The notes under the pieces: model-generated
The model's database searches: none
Told to the model about the DNA's origin: nothing
What the model saw: only the letters and a program-made list of their open reading frames with translations
NCBI RefSeq assembly: GCF_018917145.1
Contig: NZ_JAHLOD010000010.1
Coordinates: forward strand, 16,485-80,484
DNA from: Clostridium bornimense
GTDB taxonomy: Bacteria > Bacillota > Clostridia > Clostridiales > Clostridiaceae
Length of the DNA: 64,000 nucleotides
Direction: 5' to 3'
Part shown: positions 24,996-34,900 of the stretch, piece after piece
Layout of the letters: every line of letters starts with the position of its first letter
Position numbering within the stretch: the first letter of the stretch is position 1
Translations under genes and position numbers: made by a program

Positions 24996-26228
24996 ATGAA
25001 AGGTGAAATTTTATGTATAGGTACAGAATTATTGCTTGGAGATATAGTGAATACAAATGCTCAATTTCTATCTAGAGAATTGGCTTCATTAGGAGTAAAT
25101 ATCTACAATCAAACAGTAGTTGGAGATAATGCAACTAGATTAATGGATGCTTTAAATATAGCATTTTCTAGATCGAATATAGTATTTACCTCTGGAGGAC
25201 TTGGACCTACAAAAGATGACTTAACAAAAGAAACTATAGCTAAGTTTTTTGATAGAAAGTTAGTTTATGATGAAATAGCATATAAAAATATAGAAAGAAT
25301 AATGAAGAAAAAGAACATGGAAGTTAGTGAATCTAATAGAAAGCAAGCTTATATTCCAGAAGGTGCAATACCTTTATATAATGATAATGGAACAGCTCCA
25401 GGAGTTATAGTAAGTTCAGAGGATAAAACTATTGTTATGTTACCTGGACCACCTAAGGAATTAATACCTATGTTTAAAAACAAAGTAGTTCCGTATATAA
25501 AAAATAGAGTTAAAAATGTATTAGTTTCTAAAGAAATAAAAATATATGGTGTAGGAGAGTCTTTAGTAGCAGATAAAGTATATAATTTATTAGGCTCTGA
25601 TAATCCTACAGTAGCTCCTTATGCAAAAGAAGATGGGGTTTTATTAAGAATAACTGCTAGTGGAAAAGATGAAAGTCATTGTAAAACATTGATAGATCCA
25701 GTTAAGGATGCAATAAGAGGCATCTTTAAAGAAAATATATATGGTGAAGATGATGATACTTTAGAAAAAGTAGTAGTGGAAAGATTGATAGATCTTAAAA
25801 AGACTATAGCAACGGCAGAATCTTGTACTGGAGGGCTTGTAGCAGCAACGCTAGTAAATTATCCAGGAGTTTCAGAAGTATTTATGCAAGGAGTAGTTAG
25901 TTATTCTAATGAGGCTAAAATGCAAAGATTAGGAGTAAAAAAAGAAACATTAGATAAGTTTGGTGCAGTAAGTAAAGAAGTAGCAATGGAAATGGCAGAA
26001 GGAATTGCAAAGACAGCAGGTACTAATATAGGGGTATCATCTACAGGGATTGCTGGACCAGGTGGAGGAAGTGAAGAGAAACCAGTAGGTTTAGTATACA
26101 TCGGATTTTATATAGATGGAGATGTATCATATAAAGAATTAAAATTATCAGGTAATAGAGAAGCTGTAAGACATAAAGCGGTATTAGAGATATTAAATGA
26201 ATTGAGATTAAAATTAAGAAAATATTAA
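24996..26228 (+). CDS. cinA: CinA, competence/damage-inducible protein; NMN amidase family
   Basis: Two-domain CinA of 410 residues: an N-terminal MoaB/MogA-like domain (about 1-170, GEILCIGTELLLGDIVNTN and FTSGGLGPTKDD) linked to a C-terminal nicotinamide-nucleotide amidohydrolase domain (about 250-405) with AESCTGGLVAATL and SSTGIAGPGGG. It deamidates NMN and recycles pyridine nucleotides in characterised members. GGGGGA precedes the ATG at 24996; the ATG at 24990 overlaps that site. It ends at a probable terminator. Confidence 0.93.
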   Translation: MKGEILCIGTELLLGDIVNTNAQFLSRELASLGVNIYNQTVVGDNATRLMDALNIAFSRSNIVFTSGGLGPTKDDLTKETIAKFFDRKLVYDEIAYKNIERIMKKKNMEVSESNRKQAYIPEGAIPLYNDNGTAPGVIVSSEDKTIVMLPGPPKELIPMFKNKVVPYIKNRVKNVLVSKEIKIYGVGESLVADKVYNLLGSDNPTVAPYAKEDGVLLRITASGKDESHCKTLIDPVKDAIRGIFKENIYGEDDDTLEKVVVERLIDLKKTIATAESCTGGLVAATLVNYPGVSEVFMQGVVSYSNEAKMQRLGVKKETLDKFGAVSKEVAMEMAEGIAKTAGTNIGVSSTGIAGPGGGSEEKPVGLVYIGFYIDGDVSYKELKLSGNREAVRHKAVLEILNELRLKLRKY

Positions 26229-26232
26229 CAAA

Positions 26233-26276
26233 GTCAAAGTCAAGCAATGGTAAAATACTGTTGATTGACTTTTTTA
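26233..26276 (+). terminator. Probable terminator of cinA
   Basis: AAAGTCAAGCA pairs imperfectly with TGTTGATTGACTTT, followed by T-rich sequence. Confidence 0.6.
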
Positions 26277-26324
26277 ATAGTGAAGCATATTTTTAACATA
26301 AATAGAAAAAATTATTATTTATAG

Positions 26325-26353
26325 TTGACTAAATGGTGAATCTTAAATATACT
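26325..26353 (+). promoter_or_regulatory. Promoter of the fab-acc operon
   Basis: TTGACT at 26325-26330, 17-bp spacer, TATACT at 26348-26353: a near-consensus sigma-A promoter about 80 bp before fabT. Confidence 0.75.
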
Positions 26354-26370
26354 TTGATTATTGGAATAAT

Positions 26371-26387
26371 ATTTTGATATTCAAAAC
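26371..26387 (+). promoter_or_regulatory. FabT-like operator
   Basis: TTTTGATATTCAAAA is a perfect inverted repeat (TTTTGA-TAT-TCAAAA) close to the FabT box AnTTTGAnTnTCAAAnT. It lies 18 bp downstream of the -10 element, where a bound repressor would block transcription of fabT and the operon. Confidence 0.65.
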
Positions 26388-26431
26388 AAACTGGAACTAA
26401 ATGAAAAAATATAATTATATAGGTGGTAACA

Positions 26432-26905
26432 ATGGATAAGTCATTATCAGTGATAAATGAGGTATTAGTAGATATATTTAAAGATATTTTATATATTCAA
26501 CATGATTATGTTGTGAATAAAGGCAAGATAAATGTAAAAAATTTATCATATACAGAGATGCATACAATATCAGCAATAGGTGAAAATAGTAGCAAATCTA
26601 TGTCTGAAGTAGCAAAAGAGTTAGGTATAACAGTAGGAACTCTTACAATTGCAATTAATAACTTAGTTAAAAAAGGTTATGTAAGTAGAACAAGAGATGA
26701 ATTAGATAGAAGGGTAGTTTTAATTACATTGACTGATAAAGGAAAAGAGGTTTGTAGAATTCATGATGAATTCCATACAGAGATGGTTAAAGCAACTATT
26801 GATGGTTTAACTAAAGAAGAAGAGGAATTTTTGGTTAAAGCCTTGTATAAGTTAGAGTACTTTTTAAAAGAGAAGGGTGAAGAAGTGGTAAATAAAAGGG
26901 GGTAG
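26432..26905 (+). CDS. fabT: MarR-family regulator, FabT type
   Basis: MarR-type winged-helix repressor, 157 residues, with the recognition region SMSEVAKELGITVGTLTIAINNLVKKGYVSRTRDELDRR in pieces around residues 50-90. Position at the head of a FASII operon and the FabT-like palindrome upstream identify it as FabT, which in streptococci represses fab genes with acyl-ACP as co-repressor. The start ATG at 26432 follows AGGTGG; the longer GTG frame would overlap the ribosome site. fabH begins four bases past the stop. Confidence 0.85.
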   Translation: MDKSLSVINEVLVDIFKDILYIQHDYVVNKGKINVKNLSYTEMHTISAIGENSSKSMSEVAKELGITVGTLTIAINNLVKKGYVSRTRDELDRRVVLITLTDKGKEVCRIHDEFHTEMVKATIDGLTKEEEEFLVKALYKLEYFLKEKGEEVVNKRG

Positions 26906-26909
26906 TTAA

Positions 26910-27884
26910 ATGGGGAATATTAGAATAATAGGAACAGGTAGGTGTTTAGGAGAGAAAGTAGTAAGTAATGATGATATAGCTACAATTGTAGATACATCTG
27001 ATCAGTGGATAACTAGTAGAACAGGAATTAAAGAGAGACGTATATCCATTAGTAAAAATACATCAGATTTAGCAACTGACGCAGCAATAAAAGCAATAAA
27101 AACTGCTGAAATAGATGTTTTAGATTTAGATTTAATTATTGTTGCCACAACTACGCCGGAATCTTTTACACCGTCTACTGCATGTTTAGTTCAAGCAAAA
27201 CTTGGAGCTGAAAATGCTGTTGCTTTTGATATTTCTGCAGCATGTTCTGGATTTATATATTCAATAAATTGCGCGAGAAAGTTTTTAGATGGTATTAGAT
27301 TCAAAAAAGCATTAGTTGTAGGAGCTGAAGTATTGTCTAGGATAGTAGACTGGAAAGATAGAAGTACTTGTGTGTTGTTTGGTGATGGAGCAGGTGCTGC
27401 AATACTAGAATATTCAGAAGAAGCAGGTGGTGTCATAGATGTATATATAGGCTCTAATGGTTCTAAGGGAAAATGTTTAAATACAGGTAGATTTAATATA
27501 GAAAATCCATTTGTAAAAAGTGATGATGTTGGGAACCATAAATTAAGTATGGCTGGAAAAGAGGTATTTAAGTTTGCTGTAAATATAATACCGTATAGTG
27601 TAAGTAAGGTGCTTGAGGAGAATTCTATATCATTAGATGAAATTAAATACATAGTTCCACATCAAGCTAATTATAGGATTGTAGAAAGTGCATCAAAGAG
27701 ATTAAAGGTGCCAATGGACCGATTTTATATAAACTTAAACAAATATGGCAACACTTCTGCTGCAAGTATACCAATAGCATTAGATGAAATGAATGAAAAA
27801 GGTATGATAAATAAAGGGGATAAAATAATCTTAGTTGGATTTGGCGGAGGTCTAACTTGGGGAGCAATTTTATTACAGTGGTAA
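26910..27884 (+). CDS. fabH: 3-oxoacyl-ACP synthase III
   Basis: Initiating condensing enzyme joining acyl-CoA and malonyl-ACP (324 residues). The Cys-His-Asn triad is C112 (AACSGFIY), H251 (PHQANYRI) and N281 (KYGNTSAAS). Second gene of the fab operon. acpP, which follows fabH in streptococci, is absent; fabK comes next. Confidence 0.95.
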   Translation: MGNIRIIGTGRCLGEKVVSNDDIATIVDTSDQWITSRTGIKERRISISKNTSDLATDAAIKAIKTAEIDVLDLDLIIVATTTPESFTPSTACLVQAKLGAENAVAFDISAACSGFIYSINCARKFLDGIRFKKALVVGAEVLSRIVDWKDRSTCVLFGDGAGAAILEYSEEAGGVIDVYIGSNGSKGKCLNTGRFNIENPFVKSDDVGNHKLSMAGKEVFKFAVNIIPYSVSKVLEENSISLDEIKYIVPHQANYRIVESASKRLKVPMDRFYINLNKYGNTSAASIPIALDEMNEKGMINKGDKIILVGFGGGLTWGAILLQW

Positions 27885-27897
27885 GGGAGAATAATAA

Positions 27898-28839
27898 ATG
27901 AGAAAAAATATTTGTGAGATTATAGATATAAAATATCCTATTTTTCAAGGAGCTATGGCATGGATTGCTAATGCTAAATTGGCATCAGCAGTTTCTAATG
28001 CAGGAGGGTTAGGAATAATAGCAGGTGGTAATGCTCCAGTAGATATGATTAGAGCTGAGATTAGAAAAGCTAAAGAGCTTACTGATAAGCCATTTGGTGT
28101 TAATATAATGCTTTTGAGTGATAATGCAGAAGAATTGGCTAAGATAGTAGTAGAAGAAGGGGTAAAAGTAGTTACAACCGGGGCTGGGAATCCTGGTAAG
28201 TATATGGATATGTGGAAAGAAGCTGGCATTGTTGTAATTCCAGTTGTAGCATCCTGTGGATTAGCAAAGAGAATGGAAAAGGCAGGTGCAGATGCTGTAA
28301 TTGCAGAGGGCTGTGAATCAGGAGGACATATAGGAAAGTTAACAACAATGGCATTATTACCACAAGTAATTGATGCTGTAAATATACCTGTTATAGGTGC
28401 TGGCGGTATCGGTGATGGAAGAGGTGTAGCTGCAGCTTTTGCATTAGGATGTTCTGGAATACAGGTAGGAACAAGATTTTTATCAGCAGAAGAATGTACA
28501 ATACATGAAAATTATAAGAATTTAGTTTTAAATTCAAGAGATATCGATGTTGTTGTTACAGGTAGAAGCACTGGTCATCCTGTACAGGTAATAAAAAATA
28601 AGTTAACTAGAAAATTTGATATGTTAGAAAAAGATGGTGCAAGTAAAGAAGAGCTAGAAAGACTTGGAGCAGGAACATTACCTAAAGCCGTAATAGAAGG
28701 AAACTTAGATGATGGATCTTTTATGGCTGGACAGATTGCGGGGCTTATAAACAAAAAACAAACCTGTGAAGAAATAATAACAGAGATGTTTGAAGAATAT
28801 AACAAAATAATAAGTGGGCTTAAGGAGATTTTGATATGA
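27898..28839 (+). CDS. fabK: Enoyl-ACP reductase II (flavin-dependent FabK)
   Basis: NAD(P)H- and FMN-dependent trans-2-enoyl-ACP reductase (313 residues), a TIM-barrel of the nitronate monooxygenase superfamily. YPIFQGAMAWIANAKLASAVSNAGGLG at the N-terminus (given here only as landmark in parts), the catalytic-site region EGCESGGHIG, the FMN phosphate loop GAGGIGDGRG and VGTRF are visible. It replaces FabI as the operon's only enoyl reductase. fabD overlaps its stop by four bases. Confidence 0.93.
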   Translation: MRKNICEIIDIKYPIFQGAMAWIANAKLASAVSNAGGLGIIAGGNAPVDMIRAEIRKAKELTDKPFGVNIMLLSDNAEELAKIVVEEGVKVVTTGAGNPGKYMDMWKEAGIVVIPVVASCGLAKRMEKAGADAVIAEGCESGGHIGKLTTMALLPQVIDAVNIPVIGAGGIGDGRGVAAAFALGCSGIQVGTRFLSAEECTIHENYKNLVLNSRDIDVVVTGRSTGHPVQVIKNKLTRKFDMLEKDGASKEELERLGAGTLPKAVIEGNLDDGSFMAGQIAGLINKKQTCEEIITEMFEEYNKIISGLKEILI

Positions 28840-29765
28840 AGATAGCATTTTTATTTTCTGGCCAAGGGGCACAATATAAAGATATGGGTAGAGAACTTTA
28901 TGACAATTATGAAGAGGCAAAAAATATCTTTAACAAGGCAAATGAAGTATTGGGAATAGATTTAAAGAAAATAATCTTTGAAAAAGAAGATGAATTAAAT
29001 AAAACAGAAAATACCCAACCGGCAATACTAACAATGTCTATAGCAGCTTTAGAAGTATTAAGAAAACAAGGTATAGAAGCAGAAGCTGTAGCAGGATTAT
29101 CACTTGGGGAGTATTCAGCACTTATTGCATCTGGTGCTTTAACTTTTGAAGAGGGTGTTGCGTTAGTAAGAAAAAGAGGAAAGTTTATGCAAGAAGCCGT
29201 ACCAGAAGGTAGAGGAAGTATGGTTGCTGTAATTGGACTTAGCAAAGAAAAGTTACAAGAAGCTTGTAAGTATGGAAGTGACTTTGGTGTTGTTGAGATA
29301 GCTAATTACAATACTAAAGAGCAAATGGTTATAGGGGGAGAGGTAGAGGCTGTTACTAAGGCAGCAGAAAAGGTAAAAGAACTAGGTGCTAAAAGAGCTA
29401 TTCCACTTACAGTATCTGGTCCATTTCATACATCATTATTGAAGCCAGCAGCGGAAAAATTGAGAAAAGAGTTGGAGAATGTAAACTTTTATGAAACAAA
29501 GATACCATTATTAACTAATGTAACAGGAAACTATGTAAAATGTATAGGTGAGGTTAAAGATTTATTAGAAGCTCAAGTTATGAGTTCAGTAAAATGGGTG
29601 GATATAATAGAAAGACTGGTTAATGATGGATTTGATACATTTATAGAGTTAGGACCAGGAAAAGTATTGAGTGGTTTTGTTAAGAAATTTGATAGAAAAT
29701 TGGTTACTTTAAATGTAGAAGATATAAAGTCTTTGGAAAAGACCATTTCAACTATTAAAGGATAG
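28836..29765 (+). CDS. fabD: Malonyl-CoA:ACP transacylase
   Basis: Transfers malonyl from CoA to ACP (309 residues). FSGQGAQY near the N-terminus, nucleophile S89 in GLSLGEYSAL, and H198 in SGPFHTSLL are the expected motifs. The ATG overlaps the fabK stop (ATGA) and its ribosome site AAGGAG lies within fabK. Confidence 0.95.
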   Translation: MKIAFLFSGQGAQYKDMGRELYDNYEEAKNIFNKANEVLGIDLKKIIFEKEDELNKTENTQPAILTMSIAALEVLRKQGIEAEAVAGLSLGEYSALIASGALTFEEGVALVRKRGKFMQEAVPEGRGSMVAVIGLSKEKLQEACKYGSDFGVVEIANYNTKEQMVIGGEVEAVTKAAEKVKELGAKRAIPLTVSGPFHTSLLKPAAEKLRKELENVNFYETKIPLLTNVTGNYVKCIGEVKDLLEAQVMSSVKWVDIIERLVNDGFDTFIELGPGKVLSGFVKKFDRKLVTLNVEDIKSLEKTISTIKG

Positions 29766-29775
29766 GAGGCACGAT

Positions 29776-30519
29776 ATGTTAAAAGGTAAGGTTGCATTGA
29801 TAACAGGAGCTACTAGAGGGATAGGAAAGGCTATTGCTTTAAAATTTGCTGAAAATGGAGCGGATATAGCTCTAAATTATAGAAGTGATAATGAAGCATT
29901 AAGAACTCTTGTTAGTGAGTTAGAGGATAAGGGTGTAAAAGTATTACCAGTTCAGGGGGATGTGTCTGTACTAGAAGATGCAAATAAGATAGTAAAAGAA
30001 GCTGTTGATGGGTTAGGAAAGCTTGATATAGTAGTTAACAATGCTGGAATAACTAAAGATGGGCTTATTGTAAGAATGAAAGAAGAAGATTTTGATGCTG
30101 TTATAGATACAAATTTAAAAGGCACATTTAATATGATGAAAGCTACTTCATCTATTATGATGAAACAAAGAAGTGGAAAAATAATTAATATTTCATCTGT
30201 TGTTGGATTAGTAGGAAATGCTGGTCAATCAAATTATTCTGCATCAAAAGCTGGAATAATAGGACTTACAAAGTCAATAGCTAGAGAGCTTGGTGGAAGA
30301 GGAATAAATGTAAATGCTATTGCACCAGGATTTATACAAACAGATATGACAGATGTATTGTCAGATAAAATTAAGGAATCTATGGAATCAACTATACCAC
30401 TTAAAAGATTAGGTAATCCTGAGGATGTGGCTAATTTAGCATTATTCTTAGGAAGTAACTTATCAGACTATATCACAGGTCAAGTCATCGCAGTAGACGG
30501 TGGAATGACTATGAATTAA
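29776..30519 (+). CDS. fabG: 3-oxoacyl-ACP reductase
   Basis: NADPH-dependent SDR (247 residues) reducing 3-oxoacyl-ACP. It has the cofactor loop TGATRGIG at 10-17, NNAG at 88-91, catalytic Ser140/141, Y154 and K158 (SNYSASKAG), and the C-terminal ITGQVIAVDGGM. It follows fabD by ten bases with GGAGG. Confidence 0.95.
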   Translation: MLKGKVALITGATRGIGKAIALKFAENGADIALNYRSDNEALRTLVSELEDKGVKVLPVQGDVSVLEDANKIVKEAVDGLGKLDIVVNNAGITKDGLIVRMKEEDFDAVIDTNLKGTFNMMKATSSIMMKQRSGKIINISSVVGLVGNAGQSNYSASKAGIIGLTKSIARELGGRGINVNAIAPGFIQTDMTDVLSDKIKESMESTIPLKRLGNPEDVANLALFLGSNLSDYITGQVIAVDGGMTMN

Positions 30520-30535
30520 AAACTGGAGGGTTAGT

Positions 30536-31777
30536 ATGGAAAGAAGAGTAGTTGTTACAGGATTAGGTGCTTTAACTCCATTAGGACTAAATGTAGAAGA
30601 AAGTTGGAATGGAATTAAAGAAGGTAAGGTAGGAATAGATAAAATTACTTTAATAGATGCTTCAGAACATAAAGCTAAAGTTGCAGGAGAGGTAAAAAAC
30701 TTTAATGCAGAAGAATATTTAGGGAAAAAAGAAGCTAAAAGAATGGATAGATTTACTCAACTTGCAGTAGTAGCAGCAAGAGAGGCTGTAAAAGATTCTG
30801 GTATAGATTTAGAGAAGATTAATAAAGAAAGATTTGGTGTTATTGTAAGTTCTGGAATTGGTGGACTTGGCACAATAGAAGAGCAAGTAATAAATAAGCA
30901 TGAAAAAGGTGTAGGAAGAGTATCACCTTTCTTTGTTCCGATGTCTATTGTAAATTTAGTTGCTGGGACTATAGCTATTGAATTTGGAGCTAAAGGAACT
31001 TGTACTAGTGTCGTTACTGCATGTGCTACAGGAACACAATGTATAGGAGAGGCATTTAGAAATATAAAATATGGATATTCAGATATAATAATAGCTGGTT
31101 CTAGTGAGGCACCAATAACTCCTATGGGGGTAGCTGGATTTGCATCTATGAAGGCATTAAGTAAAAGTGAAGATCCACTTAGAGCATCAATACCATTTGA
31201 TAAGGAAAGACATGGATTTGTTATGGGTGAAGGTGCAGGAATGCTTATTTTAGAAGACATGGAATCTGCACTTAAAAGAGGAGCTAAAATTTATGCAGAA
31301 ATTGTTGGCTATGGATCAACATGTGATGCTCATCATATTACAGCACCAGATCCATCAGCAGAAATGTCTGGAAGAGCTATAGAGTTAGCTATGGAAGAAG
31401 GAAATATAAAACCAGAAGAAGTTAGTTATATAAATGCTCATGGTACATCTACAGAATTAAATGATAAGACAGAAACAAGGGCTATAAAAAATGCATTAGG
31501 TGATTATGCATATAAGGTAGCAATAAGTTCTACTAAGTCAATGACAGGACATTTATTAGGTGCTGCAGGATCAGTAGAGGGGATATTTGCAATAAAGGCT
31601 ATTGAAGATGACTTTATACCACCTACAATGGGATATAAAGTACCGGATGAAGAATGTGATTTAGATTATACACCTAATGTTGGTAGAAAAGCTGATGTAC
31701 AGGTTGCATTATCTAGTTCATTAGGATTTGGAGGACATAATGCAGTAATTGCTTTTAGAAAATGGAGTGGGAGGTAA
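30536..31777 (+). CDS. fabF: 3-oxoacyl-ACP synthase II
   Basis: Elongating condensing enzyme (413 residues) of the FabF type, with C163 (VVTACATGT), H302 (NAHGTSTELND) and H339 (MTGHLLGAAG). No fabA/fabB is present, so the route to unsaturated fatty acids is not shown by this operon. Confidence 0.95.
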   Translation: MERRVVVTGLGALTPLGLNVEESWNGIKEGKVGIDKITLIDASEHKAKVAGEVKNFNAEEYLGKKEAKRMDRFTQLAVVAAREAVKDSGIDLEKINKERFGVIVSSGIGGLGTIEEQVINKHEKGVGRVSPFFVPMSIVNLVAGTIAIEFGAKGTCTSVVTACATGTQCIGEAFRNIKYGYSDIIIAGSSEAPITPMGVAGFASMKALSKSEDPLRASIPFDKERHGFVMGEGAGMLILEDMESALKRGAKIYAEIVGYGSTCDAHHITAPDPSAEMSGRAIELAMEEGNIKPEEVSYINAHGTSTELNDKTETRAIKNALGDYAYKVAISSTKSMTGHLLGAAGSVEGIFAIKAIEDDFIPPTMGYKVPDEECDLDYTPNVGRKADVQVALSSSLGFGGHNAVIAFRKWSGR

Positions 31778-31782
31778 TTAAT

Positions 31783-32220
31783 ATGGATAAACAACTAATT
31801 AATGACCTAATAACACTAATTGATAAATCATCTATAACATCATTTGAGTATGAGGAAAATGGAGTTGCTGTTAGGATAAAAAGAGAAAATAATGTAGTAA
31901 GTACAAATACAAACACAGATAAATTAGCATCTAACACCATGATAATTAATGAAGGAGAAGAGGCTACTACTAAAAGTGATGATGAATACAAAATAGTCAA
32001 ATCTCCAATCGTGGGAACATTTTATGATAAGGCATCACCAGAGAAAGATAGTTTTGTAAAGGTTGGGCAAAAAGTATCAGTAGGAGATACACTTTGCATA
32101 ATAGAAGCTATGAAGATAATGAATGAGATAAATTCTGATTTTAATGGAGAAGTAGTAGAAGTACTTTGTAATAATGAAGATATGGTTGAGTTTGGTCAGC
32201 CGTTATTTAAGATAAGGTAG
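31783..32220 (+). CDS. accB: Biotin carboxyl carrier protein of acetyl-CoA carboxylase
   Basis: BCCP of 145 residues: N-terminal region with [15 protein letters not shown], a flexible linker (about 38-70) and the biotinyl domain with EAMKIMNEI, biotin on K111. The ATG at 31783 follows GGGAGG; the frame is open further upstream into fabF, but without a start signal. Substrate of the BirA encoded at 35.8-36.7 kb. Confidence 0.94.
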   Translation: MDKQLINDLITLIDKSSITSFEYEENGVAVRIKRENNVVSTNTNTDKLASNTMIINEGEEATTKSDDEYKIVKSPIVGTFYDKASPEKDSFVKVGQKVSVGDTLCIIEAMKIMNEINSDFNGEVVEVLCNNEDMVEFGQPLFKIR

Positions 32221-32230
32221 GGAAGTTTAT

Positions 32231-32656
32231 ATGATAATGGATGTTAAACAAATACAAGAAATATTACCACATAGATATCCTTTTTTATTAGTGGATAGGG
32301 TATTAGAAATGGAAGAGGGGAAAAGAATAGTTGCATCAAAAGCTGTAACTATGAATGAATATTTCTTTCAAGGACATTTTCCACAAGAACCAGTAATGCC
32401 TGGGGTACTTATAATGGAGGCGTTAGCACAAACTGGTGCAATTGCTGTGTTGTCTATGGAACAGAATAAAGGTAAAATTGCATATTTCGGTGGTATGAAT
32501 AAAGTTAAATTTAGAAATAAAGTTGTACCAGGCGATGTATTAACATTAGAGATGGAGATAATAAATCTAAAGAGTAGAGCTGGAGTAGGAAAAGGTACTG
32601 CTTATGTTGATGGTAAAAAGGTAGCAGAGGGAGAATTAACATTTATGATTGGGTAA
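32231..32656 (+). CDS. fabZ: 3-hydroxyacyl-ACP dehydratase FabZ
   Basis: Hot-dog dehydratase (141 residues) with [11 protein letters not shown] and the active-site pair H49 ([14 protein letters not shown]) and E63 (IMEALAQ). The ATG at 32231 has GGAAG at five bases; an alternative ATG lies two codons in. Interposed between accB and accC as in the streptococcal operon. Confidence 0.94.
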   Translation: MIMDVKQIQEILPHRYPFLLVDRVLEMEEGKRIVASKAVTMNEYFFQGHFPQEPVMPGVLIMEALAQTGAIAVLSMEQNKGKIAYFGGMNKVKFRNKVVPGDVLTLEMEIINLKSRAGVGKGTAYVDGKKVAEGELTFMIG

Positions 32657-32668
32657 GGAGAGGCTATT

Positions 32669-34012
32669 ATGATAAAGAAAGTCTTAATTGCAAATCGTGG
32701 AGAAATTGCTGTTAGAGTTATACGTGCATGTAGAGAGATGGGAATAAAAACTGTAGCAGTTTATTCAGAAGCTGATAAAGATGCATTGCATACGCAACTA
32801 GCTGATGAAGCTGTTTGTATTGGACCGGCTAAATCTAAAGATTCATATTTAAATATGGGTAATATTATAAGTGCAGCAGTACTTACAGGGGCTCAAGCTA
32901 TACATCCTGGGTTTGGTTTCTTATCTGAAAATGCAATGTTTGCCTCTATGTGTGAGGAATGTAATATTAAATTTATAGGTCCAGATGCCGAAACTATAGA
33001 TATGATGGGAAATAAAGCAAAAGCTAGGGAGGTTATGATAAAAGCAGATGTTCCAGTGGTACCTGGATGCATTGGAACCATTGATAGCTTAGAAGAAGCG
33101 ATAAGTGAAAGTAAGAAGATAGGTTATCCGCTTATGATAAAGGCAGCAGCTGGAGGTGGAGGCAAAGGAATAAGAATTGTGTATTCTAAAAACGAACTAG
33201 AAATGGCATATAGTGCAGCTAAAAGCGAAGCTAGGGCTAATTTTAATGATGACACAGTTTATATGGAAAAGTTTATAGAAGAGCCAAAACATATAGAAAT
33301 ACAAATATTAGCTGATAATTATGGAAATGTAGTGCACTTAGGGGAAAGAGATTGTTCACTTCAAAGAAGGAATCAAAAGGTTTTAGAAGAGGCACCATCA
33401 TTAATTCTTACTGAAGAGTTAAGAAGAGTAATGGGAGAAAGTGCTGTTAGAGCAGCAAAAGCTGTTAATTACAAAGGGGTAGGAACAATTGAATTTTTAG
33501 TTGATAAACATAAAAATTTTTATTTTATGGAGATGAATACTAGAATACAAGTTGAACATCCAATAACAGAATTAGTAACAGGTATTGATTTAGTTAAAGA
33601 ACAAATAAGAGTAGCAAATGGAAAAGAATTGTCTTTTAATCAAGAGGATATAAAAATTGAAGGGCATGCTATTGAATGTAGAATAAATGCAGAGAATCCT
33701 GATATGAATTTTGCACCATCACCAGGAAGAGTAGAGATACTTATTGTGCCTGGAGGAAATGGTGTAAGAGTGGATTCAGCGGTATATCAAGGTTATATAA
33801 TACCTCCATATTATGATTCTATGATAAGTAAGCTTATAGTACATGGTAAAAGTAGAGAAGAGGCAATTTCAAAGATGAAAAGAGCTTTGTGTGAATATGA
33901 AATTAGAGGAATTGATACCAATATAGATTTTCAACTAAAGATACTTAATAATGAAAATTATATTAAAGGAAATTTTGATACAGGATTTATTCAAAAGGAG
34001 ATATTGAAATAG
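32669..34012 (+). CDS. accC: Acetyl-CoA carboxylase, biotin carboxylase subunit
   Basis: ATP-grasp enzyme (447 residues) that carboxylates the biotin on AccB. KVLIANRGEIAVRVIRA at the start, the glycine-rich ATP loop AAAGGGGKGIRI, the catalytic EMNTRIQVEHPITE and the C-terminal biotin carboxylase domain are all present. Length is typical. Confidence 0.96.
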   Translation: MIKKVLIANRGEIAVRVIRACREMGIKTVAVYSEADKDALHTQLADEAVCIGPAKSKDSYLNMGNIISAAVLTGAQAIHPGFGFLSENAMFASMCEECNIKFIGPDAETIDMMGNKAKAREVMIKADVPVVPGCIGTIDSLEEAISESKKIGYPLMIKAAAGGGGKGIRIVYSKNELEMAYSAAKSEARANFNDDTVYMEKFIEEPKHIEIQILADNYGNVVHLGERDCSLQRRNQKVLEEAPSLILTEELRRVMGESAVRAAKAVNYKGVGTIEFLVDKHKNFYFMEMNTRIQVEHPITELVTGIDLVKEQIRVANGKELSFNQEDIKIEGHAIECRINAENPDMNFAPSPGRVEILIVPGGNGVRVDSAVYQGYIIPPYYDSMISKLIVHGKSREEAISKMKRALCEYEIRGIDTNIDFQLKILNNENYIKGNFDTGFIQKEILK

Positions 34013-34024
34013 TAGGTGGGAACT

Positions 34025-34900
34025 ATGAATCTGTTTAAGAGAACTAAATACCTTACTGTTGGTAATGAGGAAAGTAAAGATGTAAATGCCAATGCTGAAG
34101 AAATCCCAACAATACCTGATGGTATGTGGATTAAATGTGATAAGTGTAACAAAATATTATACAACAAAGAAGTAGAAGAAAATCTTAAGGTTTGTCCTGA
34201 GTGTGGTGGATATTTTAGATTAAATGCAAAAGAAAGAATAGACATGATAGTTGATGATGGAACATTTAAGGAATTCAATGAAAATATGACGTCTAAAAAT
34301 CCGTTAGATTATCCTGGCTATGAAGAAAAGATAAAAAAAATGCAAGAAAAAACAGGTTTATCTGAAGGCGTAGTGACAGGATATGGTGAAATAGAAAAAA
34401 AGCCATGTATAATAGCAGTTATGGATAGTAACTTTATGATGGGAAGTATGGGGAGTGTAGTTGGTGAAAAAATAACTTTTGCAGTAGAGAAAGCTACAAA
34501 AGAAAAGTTACCTATAATCATATTTACTTGTTCTGGTGGTGCTAGAATGCAAGAAGGTATGGTATCCCTAATGCAAATGGCGAAGGTTAGTGCAGCTTTA
34601 GGCAAGCATAGTGATGAAGGATTACTATATGTAACAGTATTAACAGATCCAACTACTGGTGGTGTAACAGCATCATTTGCTATGCTAGGAGATATAATAT
34701 TAGCTGAACCGAAAGCATTAGTAGGCTTTGCAGGAAGAAGAGTTATAGAACAAACTATTAAGCAAGAGTTACCAGAGAATTTTCAAACATCAGAGTTTTT
34801 ATTAGAGCATGGTTTTGTTGATAAAATAGTAGAAAGAAAAGATTTAAAACATACTTTGGCAACAATATTAAAAATACACAATGTAAAGGATGTGAAATAA
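34025..34900 (+). CDS. accD: Acetyl-CoA carboxylase carboxyltransferase subunit beta
   Basis: Carboxyltransferase beta subunit (291 residues). An N-terminal zinc ribbon (C38, C41, C57, C60) precedes the crotonase-fold domain with [20 protein letters not shown] and [14 protein letters not shown]. The ATG at 34025 follows TAGGTGGGA; a GTG nine bases upstream overlaps that site. accA starts at the very next base after its stop. Confidence 0.95.
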   Translation: MNLFKRTKYLTVGNEESKDVNANAEEIPTIPDGMWIKCDKCNKILYNKEVEENLKVCPECGGYFRLNAKERIDMIVDDGTFKEFNENMTSKNPLDYPGYEEKIKKMQEKTGLSEGVVTGYGEIEKKPCIIAVMDSNFMMGSMGSVVGEKITFAVEKATKEKLPIIIFTCSGGARMQEGMVSLMQMAKVSAALGKHSDEGLLYVTVLTDPTTGGVTASFAMLGDIILAEPKALVGFAGRRVIEQTIKQELPENFQTSEFLLEHGFVDKIVERKDLKHTLATILKIHNVKDVK

